Part shown: positions 34,987 to 43,229 of the stretch, piece after piece
How the letters are laid out: each line of letters starts with the position of its first letter
Position numbering within the stretch: position 1 is the stretch's first letter
Origin: Methylobacterium sp.
Lineage (GTDB): Bacteria > Pseudomonadota > Alphaproteobacteria > Rhizobiales > Beijerinckiaceae
Direction of reading: 5' to 3'
DNA length: 64,000 bases
Assembly (NCBI GenBank): GCA_013823325.1
Contig: PNLY01000013.1
Coordinates: 19,526 to 83,525 of the forward strand
Notes under the pieces: model-generated
Seen by the model: the letters and a program-made list of their open reading frames with translations, nothing else
The model's database searches: none
Told to the model about the DNA's origin: nothing
Made by a program: the position numbers and the translations under genes

Positions 34987-35685
34987 ATGGAAACCTCGCT
35001 CTACCTCCCGGTCAAACGCTTCCTCGAGGGGCTGGGCTATACTGTGAAGGGCGAGATCGGGCATTGCGACCTCGTCGCGCTCCGGGACGACGATCCGGCC
35101 GTGGTGGTGATCGGCGAGCTGAAGCTGAGCTTCAACCTCGAACTCATCCTGCAGGGCGTCGACCGGATGAGTGTCGGCGACGAGATCTGGCTCGCCGCAC
35201 AGCTCTCGGCCAGGGGCAAGGGACGCGAGGGCGACCCCAGATATCGCAATCTCTGTCGGCGGCTCGGCTTCGGGCTGCTTGGGGTCGGCAAAGCAGGTGA
35301 GGTCGAGGTCCTGGTCTCTCCGACTGCGCCGACGCCTCGGAAGGACCCGCGCCGGCGCTCGCGGCTGGTCGACGAGCACCGGCGGCGGCGCGGCGACCCC
35401 GCCGCGGGCGGAAGCACGCGCAAGCCGATCATGACCGCCTACCGCCAACAGGCGCTGGCCTGCGCCGCCGCCATGGCGACCGCGCCGCAGCGGCCGCGCG
35501 ATCTCAAGCCGACCTGTCCCGATGCCCAGAAGATCCTGCATCGCAACGTCTATGGCTGGTTCGAGCGGTCCGAGCGCGGGGTCTATACGCTCACCGCGAC
35601 AGGGCGCAGCGCCGTGGCGGCGTGGGGTCCGTCGCCGCTTTCCGGCACTGCGGAGCACGATCGGCCACCCGCGGCCTTGCGATAG
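34987..35685 (+). CDS. DUF2161 protein, PD-(D/E)XK nuclease-like
   Basis: A 232-residue protein. The nuclease-like core is E23, D28 in GHCDLVAL, and E44-L-K46 in VVVIGELKLSF, the E-D-ExK pattern of PD-(D/E)XK enzymes; the C-terminal part (TCPDAQKILHRNVYGWFERSE) looks like a winged helix. DUF2161 is annotated as a putative phosphodiesterase of unknown target. No methylase or second subunit is adjacent, so it is not obviously a restriction enzyme. It lies 64 bp before the zinc-uptake promoter. Confidence 0.85.
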   Translation: METSLYLPVKRFLEGLGYTVKGEIGHCDLVALRDDDPAVVVIGELKLSFNLELILQGVDRMSVGDEIWLAAQLSARGKGREGDPRYRNLCRRLGFGLLGVGKAGEVEVLVSPTAPTPRKDPRRRSRLVDEHRRRRGDPAAGGSTRKPIMTAYRQQALACAAAMATAPQRPRDLKPTCPDAQKILHRNVYGWFERSERGVYTLTATGRSAVAAWGPSPLSGTAEHDRPPAALR

Positions 35686-35713
35686 GCTTGCACATAAGGG
35701 AATGACGGGCTGC

Positions 35714-35745
35714 TTGCCTTCAAATGACCGTAACATTATATCGTT
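35714..35745 (+). promoter_or_regulatory. Candidate zinc-operon promoter with Zur-like box
   Basis: A -35-like TTGCCT (35714-35719), 17-bp spacer and -10-like TATATC (35737-35742). The dyad AACATTATATCGTT (35732-35745) overlaps the -10 and shares the core TTATANNGTT with a site before znuA. Zinc uptake operons of alphaproteobacteria are repressed by Zur at AT-rich dyads near here. The predicted start falls at the ATG of the mini-protein gene, so the mRNA may be leaderless. Confidence 0.4.
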
Positions 35746-35749
35746 CGGT

Positions 35750-35896
35750 ATGGTTCATGATCACGCCCACCATCGCCAGCCGGCCGCCGAGGCTCCCGGG
35801 TGGTCGCTGCTGCGGCTGTCGGCCGGGCAAAGGCTCGGTCTGGCACTCGGGGTGATCCTGGTGCTGTGGGCGGCGACCTTCGCCGTCATTGCGTGA
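35750..35896 (+). CDS. 48-residue His-rich single-TM peptide upstream of znuC
   Basis: Starts MVHDHAHHRQPAAEAPG and ends in one hydrophobic helix (RLGLALGVILVLWAATFAVI). The N-terminus holds four histidines, suited to weak zinc binding. The stop TGA overlaps the GTG start of znuC (GTGA), so translation is probably coupled, which is the best evidence that it is a real gene. There is no clear ribosome site; it may be leaderless. I know no named family, though the short TM plus His layout recalls CbtB-type metal transporter peptides. Confidence 0.6.
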   Translation: MVHDHAHHRQPAAEAPGWSLLRLSAGQRLGLALGVILVLWAATFAVIA

Positions 35897-36639
35897 ACAA
35901 GAGTATCGCCCCCGTGCCAGCCATCCGCTTCAGCGACCTGACCCTCGGCTATGATCGCCACCCGGCGGTGCATCATCTCTGCGGCGAGATCGCGCCCGGC
36001 AGCCTGACCGCGATCGTCGGGCCGAACGGTGCCGGCAAATCGACCCTGCTCAAGGCCATCGCCGGCGCGCTCTCGCCGCTCGACGGCACGGTGACGCTCG
36101 CCAGGGGCAAGCGGCTGGCCTATCTCCCGCAATCGGCCGAGCTCGACCGTTCCTTCCCGATCCATGTCTACGATCTCGTCGCCATGGGTCTGTGGGGCGC
36201 GGCCGGCATCTTCGGCAAGATCGGCTTAGGCCAGCGCAGCAAGATCGAGGCGGCGATCGCCGCAGTCGGGCTCACCGGCTTCGAGAGCCGCAGCATCGGC
36301 ACGCTCTCGGGCGGCCAGATGCAGCGCGCGCTGTTCGCCCGGCTCCTGCTGCAGGACGCCGACATCATCCTGCTCGACGAGCCCTTCACCGCGATCGATG
36401 CGCGCACCAGCGCCGATCTGCTGGCGCTGGTCCAGCGCTGGCATGGCGAGAACCGCACCGTCGTCGCCGTTCTGCACGATATCGAAACGGTGAAGCGCGC
36501 CTTCCCGCAGACGTTGCTGCTGGCGCGCGAGGCGATCGCCTGGGGCGAGACCGGCGAGGTGCTGACGGCGAACAACCTGCTCAAGGCGCGCCGCATGGTC
36601 GAGGCCTTCGACAGCCACGCCGCACCCTGCGCCGCCTGA
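35893..36639 (+). CDS. znuC: Zinc ABC transporter ATPase ZnuC
   Basis: A 248-residue ATPase. Walker A GPNGAGKS, signature LSGGQMQRALFARLLL and Walker B DIILLDEPFTAID are all present, in the manganese/zinc/iron chelate subfamily. The start is taken as the GTG overlapping the upstream peptide stop; another GTG seven codons later is possible. Followed after 26 bp by znuB. With ZnuB and ZnuA it imports Zn2+ across the inner membrane. Confidence 0.92.
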   Translation: MNKSIAPVPAIRFSDLTLGYDRHPAVHHLCGEIAPGSLTAIVGPNGAGKSTLLKAIAGALSPLDGTVTLARGKRLAYLPQSAELDRSFPIHVYDLVAMGLWGAAGIFGKIGLGQRSKIEAAIAAVGLTGFESRSIGTLSGGQMQRALFARLLLQDADIILLDEPFTAIDARTSADLLALVQRWHGENRTVVAVLHDIETVKRAFPQTLLLAREAIAWGETGEVLTANNLLKARRMVEAFDSHAAPCAA

Positions 36640-36665
36640 TCGCGACCCGACCCAAGACAAGGCCG

Positions 36666-37541
36666 ATGTTCCACGACCTGCTGATCGGCCCCTTCGCCGA
36701 ATTCGACTTCATGCGCCGGGCGCTGGTCGGCGTGATCGCGCTCTCGATCTCCGGTGCACCGGTCGGCGTCTTCCTGATGCTGCGGCGGATGAGCCTGACC
36801 GGCGACGCGATGGCGCATGCGATCCTGCCCGGCGCGGCGCTCGGCTACCTCGTCGCCGGCTTCTCGCTGCCCGCGATGACCTTGGGTGGGCTCGTCGCGG
36901 GCTTCACCGTGGCGCTGGCGGCCGGCGCTGTGGCGCGCCTGACCGTGCTCAAGGAAGACGCCTCACTCGCCGCCTTCTACCTGATCTCGCTGGCGCTCGG
37001 CGTCACCCTGGTCTCGATGCGCGGCTCGGCGGTCGACCTCTTCCACGTTCTGTTCGGTAATGTGCTGGCGCTCGACGACGACGTGCTGGTGCTGCTCTCC
37101 GGCGTCGCCAGCCTGACGCTCGGCGTGCTCGCGCTGGCCTATCGGCCGCTGGTGCTTGAATGCGTCGATCCCGGCTTCCTGCGCTCGGTCAGCCGCTCCG
37201 GCGGTGTCGTGCACCTGACCTTCCTCGGCCTTGTGGTCATCAATCTTGTCGCCGGTTTCCACGCGCTCGGCACGCTGCTCGCTGTCGGTCTGATGATGCT
37301 GCCGGCCGCCGCTGCCCGCTTCTGGACCGCCGACATCACCCGGCTTATCCTGCTGGCAAGCGGATTCGGCATGGCGTCCGGATATATCGGGCTCGTCGCT
37401 TCATACGCCGCCGGCAGCAATCTCCCGGCCGGACCGGCGATCATCCTTGCGGCCGGTGCGCTCTATCTCGGCTCGCTTCTGCTGGGCTCGCAGGGCGGGC
37501 TTGCGCGACGCCTCTTGCCGAGGGCCCATCTCCAGCGCTAG
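36666..37541 (+). CDS. znuB: Zinc ABC transporter permease ZnuB
   Basis: A 291-residue membrane protein with about eight hydrophobic helices and the family signature SLTGDAMAHAILPGAALGYL near residue 42; the later block LLAVGLMMLPAAAARFW is also typical of the ABC-3 metal permeases. Only a weak AAGG precedes the ATG at 36666, consistent with coupling to znuC. Its stop codon adjoins the Zur-like site of znuA. Confidence 0.93.
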   Translation: MFHDLLIGPFAEFDFMRRALVGVIALSISGAPVGVFLMLRRMSLTGDAMAHAILPGAALGYLVAGFSLPAMTLGGLVAGFTVALAAGAVARLTVLKEDASLAAFYLISLALGVTLVSMRGSAVDLFHVLFGNVLALDDDVLVLLSGVASLTLGVLALAYRPLVLECVDPGFLRSVSRSGGVVHLTFLGLVVINLVAGFHALGTLLAVGLMMLPAAAARFWTADITRLILLASGFGMASGYIGLVASYAAGSNLPAGPAIILAAGALYLGSLLLGSQGGLARRLLPRAHLQR

Positions 37542-37561
37542 TTATGTTATAGTGTTTCATA
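37541..37561 (+). promoter_or_regulatory. Candidate Zur-like site upstream of znuA
   Basis: The 36-bp znuB-znuA gap is AT-rich, unlike its surroundings, and holds GTTATGTTATAGTGTTTCAT. One half matches the ATGTTATA half-site known for alphaproteobacterial Zur; the other half is degenerate. The core TTATANNGTT is shared with the site at 35732. It suggests a second regulated start for znuA. Confidence 0.4.
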
Positions 37562-37577
37562 TAGCGCGAGAGATGCC

Positions 37578-38504
37578 ATGCTGAACCGTCGCTCCGTCCT
37601 CCTCGGGCTTGCCGCCGGCGTCGCCCTGCCGCTGCCGGCATTCGCCCAGGAGAAGCTGCCCGTCGTCGCCAGCTTCTCGATCCTCGGCGATTTCGTGCGC
37701 GAGATCGGCGGCGACCGGGTCGCGGTGAGCACGCTGGTCGGGCCCGACGGCGATGCCCATGTCTATTCGCCGACCCCGGCCGACGCCAAGACGGTCGCGG
37801 GCGCGAAGCTCGTCGTTGTCAACGGGCTGAAATTCGAGGGTTGGCTGACGCGACTGATCAAGTCGTCGGGCACCAAGGCGACCGTGGCGACGGCGACCAA
37901 GGGCATCAAGCCGCTCGAGCTGGACGATGATCACGACCACGGTCATGGGCACGGTCATGGCCATGGCGGCGAAGATCCCCATGCCTGGCAGAGCATCGCC
38001 AATGCCAAGATCTATGTCGGCAATATCCGCGACGCACTGATCGCGGCTGATCCTGCCGGCAAGGCGGTCTATGAGGCCAACGCAGCCGCTTATCAGACGA
38101 AGCTCGATGCGCTCGAAGCCGAGGTCAAGGCCGCGGTCGCGCGCATCCCCGTCGACCGGCGCAAGGCGATCACGTCGCACGATGCTTTCGGCTATTTCGT
38201 CAAGGCCTATGGCATCGCCTTCATTGCGCCGCAGGGCGTCTCGACCGAGGCCGAGGCTTCGGCCAAGGACGTCGCTCGCATCATTCGCCAGATCAAGGCG
38301 GAAAAGGTGCCGGCGGTCTTCCTCGAGAACATCACCAATCCGCGCCTGGCCGAGCAGATCGCCAGGGAGAGCGGCGCGAAGATCGGCGGACGGCTCTATT
38401 CGGATGCGCTTTCGGCAGCCGATGGTCCGGCCGGGACTTACATCGCGATGATGAAACACAATATAAGCCAGATCGAGAAGGCGCTCGTCGGCGGCCCGGC
38501 CTGA
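37578..38504 (+). CDS. znuA: Zinc ABC transporter binding protein ZnuA
   Basis: A 308-residue periplasmic protein (signal LNRRSVLLGLAAGVALPLPA, cleavage after FAQ). Metal ligands are visible: H61 in GDAHVYSP, H135 in DPHAWQS, H201 in TSHDAFGYF and an Asp near residue 276 (YSDAL). Between the first two lies an Asp/His loop, DDDHDHGHGHGHGHGGED, at 116-133, the zinc-specific loop of ZnuA proteins. GAGAG precedes the ATG. Confidence 0.95.
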   Translation: MLNRRSVLLGLAAGVALPLPAFAQEKLPVVASFSILGDFVREIGGDRVAVSTLVGPDGDAHVYSPTPADAKTVAGAKLVVVNGLKFEGWLTRLIKSSGTKATVATATKGIKPLELDDDHDHGHGHGHGHGGEDPHAWQSIANAKIYVGNIRDALIAADPAGKAVYEANAAAYQTKLDALEAEVKAAVARIPVDRRKAITSHDAFGYFVKAYGIAFIAPQGVSTEAEASAKDVARIIRQIKAEKVPAVFLENITNPRLAEQIARESGAKIGGRLYSDALSAADGPAGTYIAMMKHNISQIEKALVGGPA

Positions 38505-38547
38505 CCGGTCCGCGATCGCAGCAGCGTCGCCAACCAGGTCGTTTCCC

Positions 38548-39510
38548 ATGTCCGAGAAGATTCCCGTCACGGTGCTCACCGGCTATCTGGGCGCCGGCAA
38601 GACCACGCTCCTCAACCGCATCCTCACCGAGGATCACGGCAAGAAATTCGCCGTGATCGTCAACGAGTTCGGCGAGACCGGCATCGATGGCGACCTCGTC
38701 GTCGGCGCCGACGAGGAAGTGTTCGAGATGAACAATGGCTGCATCTGCTGCACGGTGCGCGGCGATCTCATCCGCATCCTCGATGGCCTGATGAAGCGCA
38801 AGGGCAAGTTCGACGCGATCATCGTCGAGACCACCGGCCTCGCCGATCCCGCGCCGGTCGCACAGACCTTCTTCGTCGACCAGGATGTCGGCGACGCCAC
38901 CAAGCTCGACGCGGTCGTGACCGTGACCGATGCCAAGTGGCTGAAGGACCGGCTCAAGGATGCGCCGGAAGCCAAGAACCAGATCGCCTTCGCCGACGTG
39001 ATCATCCTGAACAAGACCGATCTTGTGACGCCGGAGGAACTCGCGGAGGTCGAGACGACGATCCGCGCGATCAACCCTTACGCCAAGCTGCACAAGACGA
39101 CGCGCTGCGACCTGCCGATCGCCGATCTGCTGGACCGCAACGCCTTCGATCTCGACCGCATCCTCGACATCGAGCCCGACTTCCTCGAGGCCGGCCACCA
39201 TCACCATCACTCGGAGGACGTCCGCTCGATGTCCTTCACGATTCCCGGCGATGTCGATCCTGAGAAGTTCATGCCCTGGATCAACGACATCAGCCAGGCG
39301 CAGGGGCCGAACATCTTGCGCTCCAAGGGCATCCTCGCCTTCAAGGACGAACCGCGCCGCTTCGTATTCCAGGGCGTGCACATGATCCTGGACGGCGATC
39401 TGCAGCGCGACTGGAAGTCCGGCGAGAAGCGGGAATCGCGTCTCGTCTTCATCGGCCGCGATCTCGACGAGGCGGCGTTGCGCAAGGGGTTCATGGCCTG
39501 CGCGGCTTGA
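38548..39510 (+). CDS. COG0523 zinc metallochaperone-type GTPase
   Basis: A 320-residue G3E GTPase. Walker A GYLGAGKT (12-19), the metal motif CICC (65-68), Mg motif ETTG near 94 and NKTD (155-158) are in order; a run of five His (217-221) precedes the CobW C-terminal domain. Zur-controlled members such as ZagA/ZigA deliver zinc to client proteins when zinc is scarce. It follows znuA by 43 bp, which supports a zinc role over cobalamin synthesis. Confidence 0.92.
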   Translation: MSEKIPVTVLTGYLGAGKTTLLNRILTEDHGKKFAVIVNEFGETGIDGDLVVGADEEVFEMNNGCICCTVRGDLIRILDGLMKRKGKFDAIIVETTGLADPAPVAQTFFVDQDVGDATKLDAVVTVTDAKWLKDRLKDAPEAKNQIAFADVIILNKTDLVTPEELAEVETTIRAINPYAKLHKTTRCDLPIADLLDRNAFDLDRILDIEPDFLEAGHHHHHSEDVRSMSFTIPGDVDPEKFMPWINDISQAQGPNILRSKGILAFKDEPRRFVFQGVHMILDGDLQRDWKSGEKRESRLVFIGRDLDEAALRKGFMACAA

Positions 39511-39717
39511 GCGTCTGGGCAGTCCCGAGCAGGCCGAAGGCATAGGCCGGGCTCCGGCAGTACCAATGAAGTGCCCGGGGCGGGGCCCGGCTGGGGGACT
39601 GGCCGCTCGCCCCCGGTGTTCAGGATCCGTTCAAGTCGGCAGGCGCGGAATCGCGCCGTCCGACAGTCGGCCCGGAGTCTGCCGAATCCAATCATCCGGG
39701 CCAATTAGGGGTCCAGC

Positions 39718-39993
39718 ATGACCCTTTCGCGCGTCCTGTTACCCTTTGCTGCGTTGGCACTATTGAGCGGGCAGGTCTTTGCCCAGACCGCAGCGCAGCC
39801 GGCAGCCACCGCCAAACCGGCGTCTCCGGTTACGGCCCCGGCCGCCAAGCCGGCCTCACCGGCGGCGCAGCCGACCAAGATGACCGCGGAAGCCAAGGCG
39901 GCGAAGTCGAAAGCCTGTTCGACCGAGGCCGACAAGCAAGGCCTCCATGGCAAGGCCCGCAAGACATTTCGCAGCGATTGCAAGCGGCGTTGA
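39718..39993 (+). CDS. PsiF-repeat secreted protein
   Basis: A 91-residue exported protein: signal peptide (RVLLPFAALALLSGQVFA-Q), an Ala/Pro-rich linker at about 24-53 and a C-terminal PsiF repeat, KSKACSTEADKQGLHGKAR followed by FRSDC, with two cysteines. PsiF proteins are phosphate-starvation-inducible in E. coli, function unknown. It lies alone between the COG0523 and radical SAM genes. Confidence 0.85.
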   Translation: MTLSRVLLPFAALALLSGQVFAQTAAQPAATAKPASPVTAPAAKPASPAAQPTKMTAEAKAAKSKACSTEADKQGLHGKARKTFRSDCKRR

Positions 39994-40415
39994 CCGTTTG
40001 AAACGCCTGTAGAGCGGCGGGCGAAGAGCGCTCGCTCGCGCCGCCTGCGCCTGGCAAGCGGTCGAGCCCGGGCCAGGTATCGCATGCTCGCGAACCGGCC
40101 CGGAGCTGCTGCGCCAGGGTGGGAGAAACCTGCCCCGAGGGAACGGAACGCTGCTCCAGTTTCTGGAGGGACCCCCGCATTTTCGTGCAATGTTCGCGTT
40201 GTATCGCGGCTGCGCAGCGGCATCGAGCCCGCCCAGCCCGTGCCTCGTGAGGTCCTGCTGTTCTGGCACGGCCCTTGCCAAGCACGTCGCCTGACGGGCC
40301 GAAGAGCTGCCTCATCGGCTTCCGCACTTCGCGTTCTTCGATGCGTCGGAGCGCCCTCGTTCCGGATGTCACCGGCCACGCGCACGGTCTTGCGCGGCAC
40401 AGAGAAGGAGCCGGC
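39994..40415. other. Non-coding gap before the radical SAM gene
   Basis: A 422-bp stretch without a supportable gene. Readings in several frames continue through it but lack start sites and family features. It contains one small hairpin, CTCCAG-TTT-CTGGAG (40154-40168). A promoter for the downstream gene presumably lies here, but I could not identify it. Confidence 0.5.
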
Positions 40416-42044
40416 ATGCAGACCGCCCACAATCGGGTCTTGATGATCTATCCGGCCTTCAACGCCAACTCCTTCTGGAACTACAAGGCGACATGCGCGC
40501 TCGCTGGGGCCCGCCATCCTGCCGCTCCGCTGGGATTGATCACCGTCGCGGCCCTGCTCCCGACGACATGGGAGATCCGCCTCGTCGACCTGAACACCGA
40601 GGAGCTGGGCGCAGGGGATCTCGACTGGGCCGATCTCGTCATGACGGGAGGCATGCTGCCCCAGCAGGACGGCGCGCTCGCGGTGATCGAGATGTGCCGA
40701 TCGCGCGGCAAGCCTGTCGTGGTCGGAGGCCCCGACGCGACCTCCACGCCGGATATCTACGCCGCCGCGGATTTTCAGGTGCTCGGGGAGGCGGAGGAGA
40801 TCATGGCCGATTTCGTCGCCGCCTGGACGGGCGGTGCGACGAGCGGCGTCTTTCGCGCCGAAATGGGCAAGACCGACGTCACCAGGAGCCCGACGCCGCG
40901 CTTCGACCTTCTGACCTTCAAGAACTATCTGCATGTCGGCGTGCAGTTTTCGCGTGGCTGCCCGTTCAATTGCGAGTTTTGCGACATCATCGAGCTCTAC
41001 GGACGCGTGCCGCGCACCAAGACCAATGCGCAGGTGATGGCCGAGCTCGATGCCCTGCACGCGCTCGGCTATCGCGGCCATGTCGATTTCGTCGACGACA
41101 ACCTGATCGGCAACAAGAAGGCGCTCAGGCAGTTTCTGCCGGCTCTCACGGATTGGATGAAGGAGAAAAACTCCCCGTTCGAATTCTCGACCGAGGCCTC
41201 GATCAACCTCGCCGACGACCCCGCCTTGATGCAGGCGATGAGCGAGGCCAATTTCTTCACGATCTTCGTCGGGATCGAGAGCCCGGACGCCGATACGCTG
41301 ATCTCGACGCAGAAGAAGCAGAACACCCGCCGCAGCCTGGCGGAGAGCGTTCACAAGATCTACCAGGCGGGGCTGTTCGTGAACGCCGGCTTCATCCTCG
41401 GCTTCGACAGCGAAAAAGGCAGCGTCGCCCGCGGCATGATCGACTGCATTGAGGATACGGCGATCCCGATCTGCATGGTCGGCCTGCTCTATGCGCTGCC
41501 GAATACGCAGCTGACGCGGCGCCTGGAGCGCGAAGGCCGCCTCACGCTTCCCGATGATGCCGACCGTTCGCAAGGGCTGGGCGACCAATGCACCGCTGGC
41601 CTCAACTTCGTGACCAGCCGTCCGCGCCGCGCCATCGTGTCGGACTACAAAACCGTCCTGGAGGCCGTGTATGCGCCCAGCGCCTTCTTCGGCCGCGTTC
41701 GGCGGGTCGGGCGGATGCTCGACTGCACCCATCGCCGGCTGGAGCTACCCCGGTCGATGGAATGGCAGGAGCTGAAATCGTCCTGGCGCCTGTTCTGGCA
41801 GATGACGGTCGCGAAGGGGGGCGTTCGGCGCGAGTTCTGGAAGACCGTGCTCGACTGTCTCGTCCATAATCGTCAGGCACTGCCCTATGTGCTGATGATG
41901 ATGGCGCTCTATCTGCATCTCGGGCCGTTTTCCCGGCATGTCATCGCCCAGCTGCAGCGGCAGATCGACAATCTGGCTGACATTCAACCCTTAGCCTTTC
42001 CGGTGCGGCTGGATCGACCGAAGGCGGCCGCGGTTGCAGTGTGA
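40416..42044 (+). CDS. B12-binding radical SAM protein (DUF4070 type)
   Basis: A 542-residue enzyme. The N-terminal 150 residues form a cobalamin-binding-like domain (MIYPAFNANSFWNYK, LVDLNTEEL, VVVGGPDATSTPDIY); the radical SAM cluster is C182-x3-C186-x2-C189 in SRGCPFNCEFCDI; a DUF4070-like C-terminal region follows. Typical members methylate unreactive carbons or rearrange lipids and cofactors. The ATG at 40416 has AGAAGGAG about 6 nt upstream. No biosynthetic partner is adjacent, so the substrate is unknown. Its GC is similar to neighbours. Confidence 0.88.
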   Translation: MQTAHNRVLMIYPAFNANSFWNYKATCALAGARHPAAPLGLITVAALLPTTWEIRLVDLNTEELGAGDLDWADLVMTGGMLPQQDGALAVIEMCRSRGKPVVVGGPDATSTPDIYAAADFQVLGEAEEIMADFVAAWTGGATSGVFRAEMGKTDVTRSPTPRFDLLTFKNYLHVGVQFSRGCPFNCEFCDIIELYGRVPRTKTNAQVMAELDALHALGYRGHVDFVDDNLIGNKKALRQFLPALTDWMKEKNSPFEFSTEASINLADDPALMQAMSEANFFTIFVGIESPDADTLISTQKKQNTRRSLAESVHKIYQAGLFVNAGFILGFDSEKGSVARGMIDCIEDTAIPICMVGLLYALPNTQLTRRLEREGRLTLPDDADRSQGLGDQCTAGLNFVTSRPRRAIVSDYKTVLEAVYAPSAFFGRVRRVGRMLDCTHRRLELPRSMEWQELKSSWRLFWQMTVAKGGVRREFWKTVLDCLVHNRQALPYVLMMMALYLHLGPFSRHVIAQLQRQIDNLADIQPLAFPVRLDRPKAAAVAV

Positions 42045-42168
42045 AAACGGCATCGTTTATGACGGCGCCGCACGGGCGCGGCCTGTCGCTTGACGCACGG
42101 TCGGCTGGGCTGGAATCAGCTCAACGGAACGTGCACAAGATCCGATAGTTGAGCATGTCTCGGTCGCG

Positions 42169-42185
42169 AAAGTGGGTCCCACTTT
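42169..42185. repeat. 17-bp perfect palindrome
   Basis: AAAGTGGG-T-CCCACTTT in the gap between the radical SAM and WD40 genes, within an AT-rich tail (GCCCAATATGCTCTAG). This kind of AAAGTGGG palindrome is a frequent dispersed motif in Hyphomicrobiales. It may act as a terminator for the radical SAM gene; no second copy was noticed here. Confidence 0.6.
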
Positions 42186-42212
42186 TGCCCAATATGCTCT
42201 AGACCGACAGCC

Positions 42213-43223
42213 ATGGATTCGATCGCCAAACCGGTCTCGCTGCGCGAGCATGTCGTTCCCGTCGAAGCCGGCGAGCATGTCGTCGGCGCCGTCTGGCTGA
42301 AGCAGACGCTGGTGCTCGCCCTCGCCGATGGCCGGGTGCTGCGCTGGCGCGATGCTGAGACCGAGAGTGTCGAGGCGCATGGCGGCGGCCTGCTCAGCAT
42401 CGCCTCGGATGGCGCGCGCCTGATCAGCGGCGGCGATGACGGCCGCGTCGTCGCGACTTCGGCCGAAGGCGCGCCGGAAGAGCTGGCTCGCGATCAAAAA
42501 CGGCGCTGGATCGATGCCGTCACCATGTCGCCCTCCGGCAGCATCGCCTGGAACAGCGGCCGCGATGTCCATGCCCGCGACGACAAGGGCAAGCTCAGGT
42601 CGATCGACGTCGCTTCGACGCCGCAGGGCCTCGCCTTCGCACCGAAGGGCTATCGCCTCGCCATCGCCCAGATGAACGGCGTGCTGCTCTGGTATCCGAA
42701 CACCGAGGCCAGGCCCGATTTCCTGGAATGGAAGGGCTCGCATCTCGACGTGACCTGGTCGCCGGACGGACGTTTCATCGTCACCGCGATGCAGGAGAAC
42801 GCGCTGCATGGCTGGCGTCTCGGCGAGAAGCCGAGCCATATGCGGATGACCGGCTATCCGGCCAAGCCGCGCTCGCTATCCTGGTCGCATGACGGGCTCT
42901 GGCTCGCCTCCAGCGGCGCGGACGCGGCGATCGTCTGGCCCTTCCAGGGCGAGGGGCCGACCGGCAAGGCGCCGCGCGAATGCGGCGCGCGCCACGCGAA
43001 GGTCACCCGCGTCGCTTTCCATCCCAAGGCGCTGGTGCTGGCGATCGGCTACGACGATGGCTGCATCCTGCTGGTCCGCCTGACCGACGCCTCTGAGCTC
43101 TTGGTACGGCCGGCGCAGCGCGGCAGCGGCATCACCGCTTTCGCCTGGGACAAGCTCGGCAAGCGCCTCGCCTTCGGCGCCGAGGATGGTGCGGCCGGCG
43201 TGCTGACCCTGCCGGGCGGGTGA
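42213..43223 (+). CDS. WD40-repeat protein near zinc genes
   Basis: A 336-residue cytoplasmic protein, no signal peptide, built of about seven WD40-like blades; clear ones include VTWSPDGRFIVTAMQENALHGW, LSWSHDGLWLASSGADAAIV and VAFHPKALVLAIGYDDGCIL (quoted in part). Similar proteins sit beside COG0523 GTPase and zinc transporter genes in many Hyphomicrobiales, so a link to zinc handling is plausible. It lies 6 bp before the small CPG protein gene. Confidence 0.82.
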   Translation: MDSIAKPVSLREHVVPVEAGEHVVGAVWLKQTLVLALADGRVLRWRDAETESVEAHGGGLLSIASDGARLISGGDDGRVVATSAEGAPEELARDQKRRWIDAVTMSPSGSIAWNSGRDVHARDDKGKLRSIDVASTPQGLAFAPKGYRLAIAQMNGVLLWYPNTEARPDFLEWKGSHLDVTWSPDGRFIVTAMQENALHGWRLGEKPSHMRMTGYPAKPRSLSWSHDGLWLASSGADAAIVWPFQGEGPTGKAPRECGARHAKVTRVAFHPKALVLAIGYDDGCILLVRLTDASELLVRPAQRGSGITAFAWDKLGKRLAFGAEDGAAGVLTLPGG

Positions 43224-43229
43224 GCGGCG

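Noticed and set aside
34786-35736. Long N-terminal extension of the 87-residue protein
   Set aside because: The extension is antisense to the DUF2161 gene; a GTG with a good ribosome site at 34785 explains the conserved part.
37936-37970. GGTCATGGGCAC-like tandem repeat as a minisatellite
   Set aside because: It encodes the His-rich zinc loop of ZnuA; repetition follows from the protein sequence.
39705-41732. 675-codon open frame antisense to psiF-like and radical SAM genes
   Set aside because: It spans two real genes and the gap between them; composition is shadow-like.
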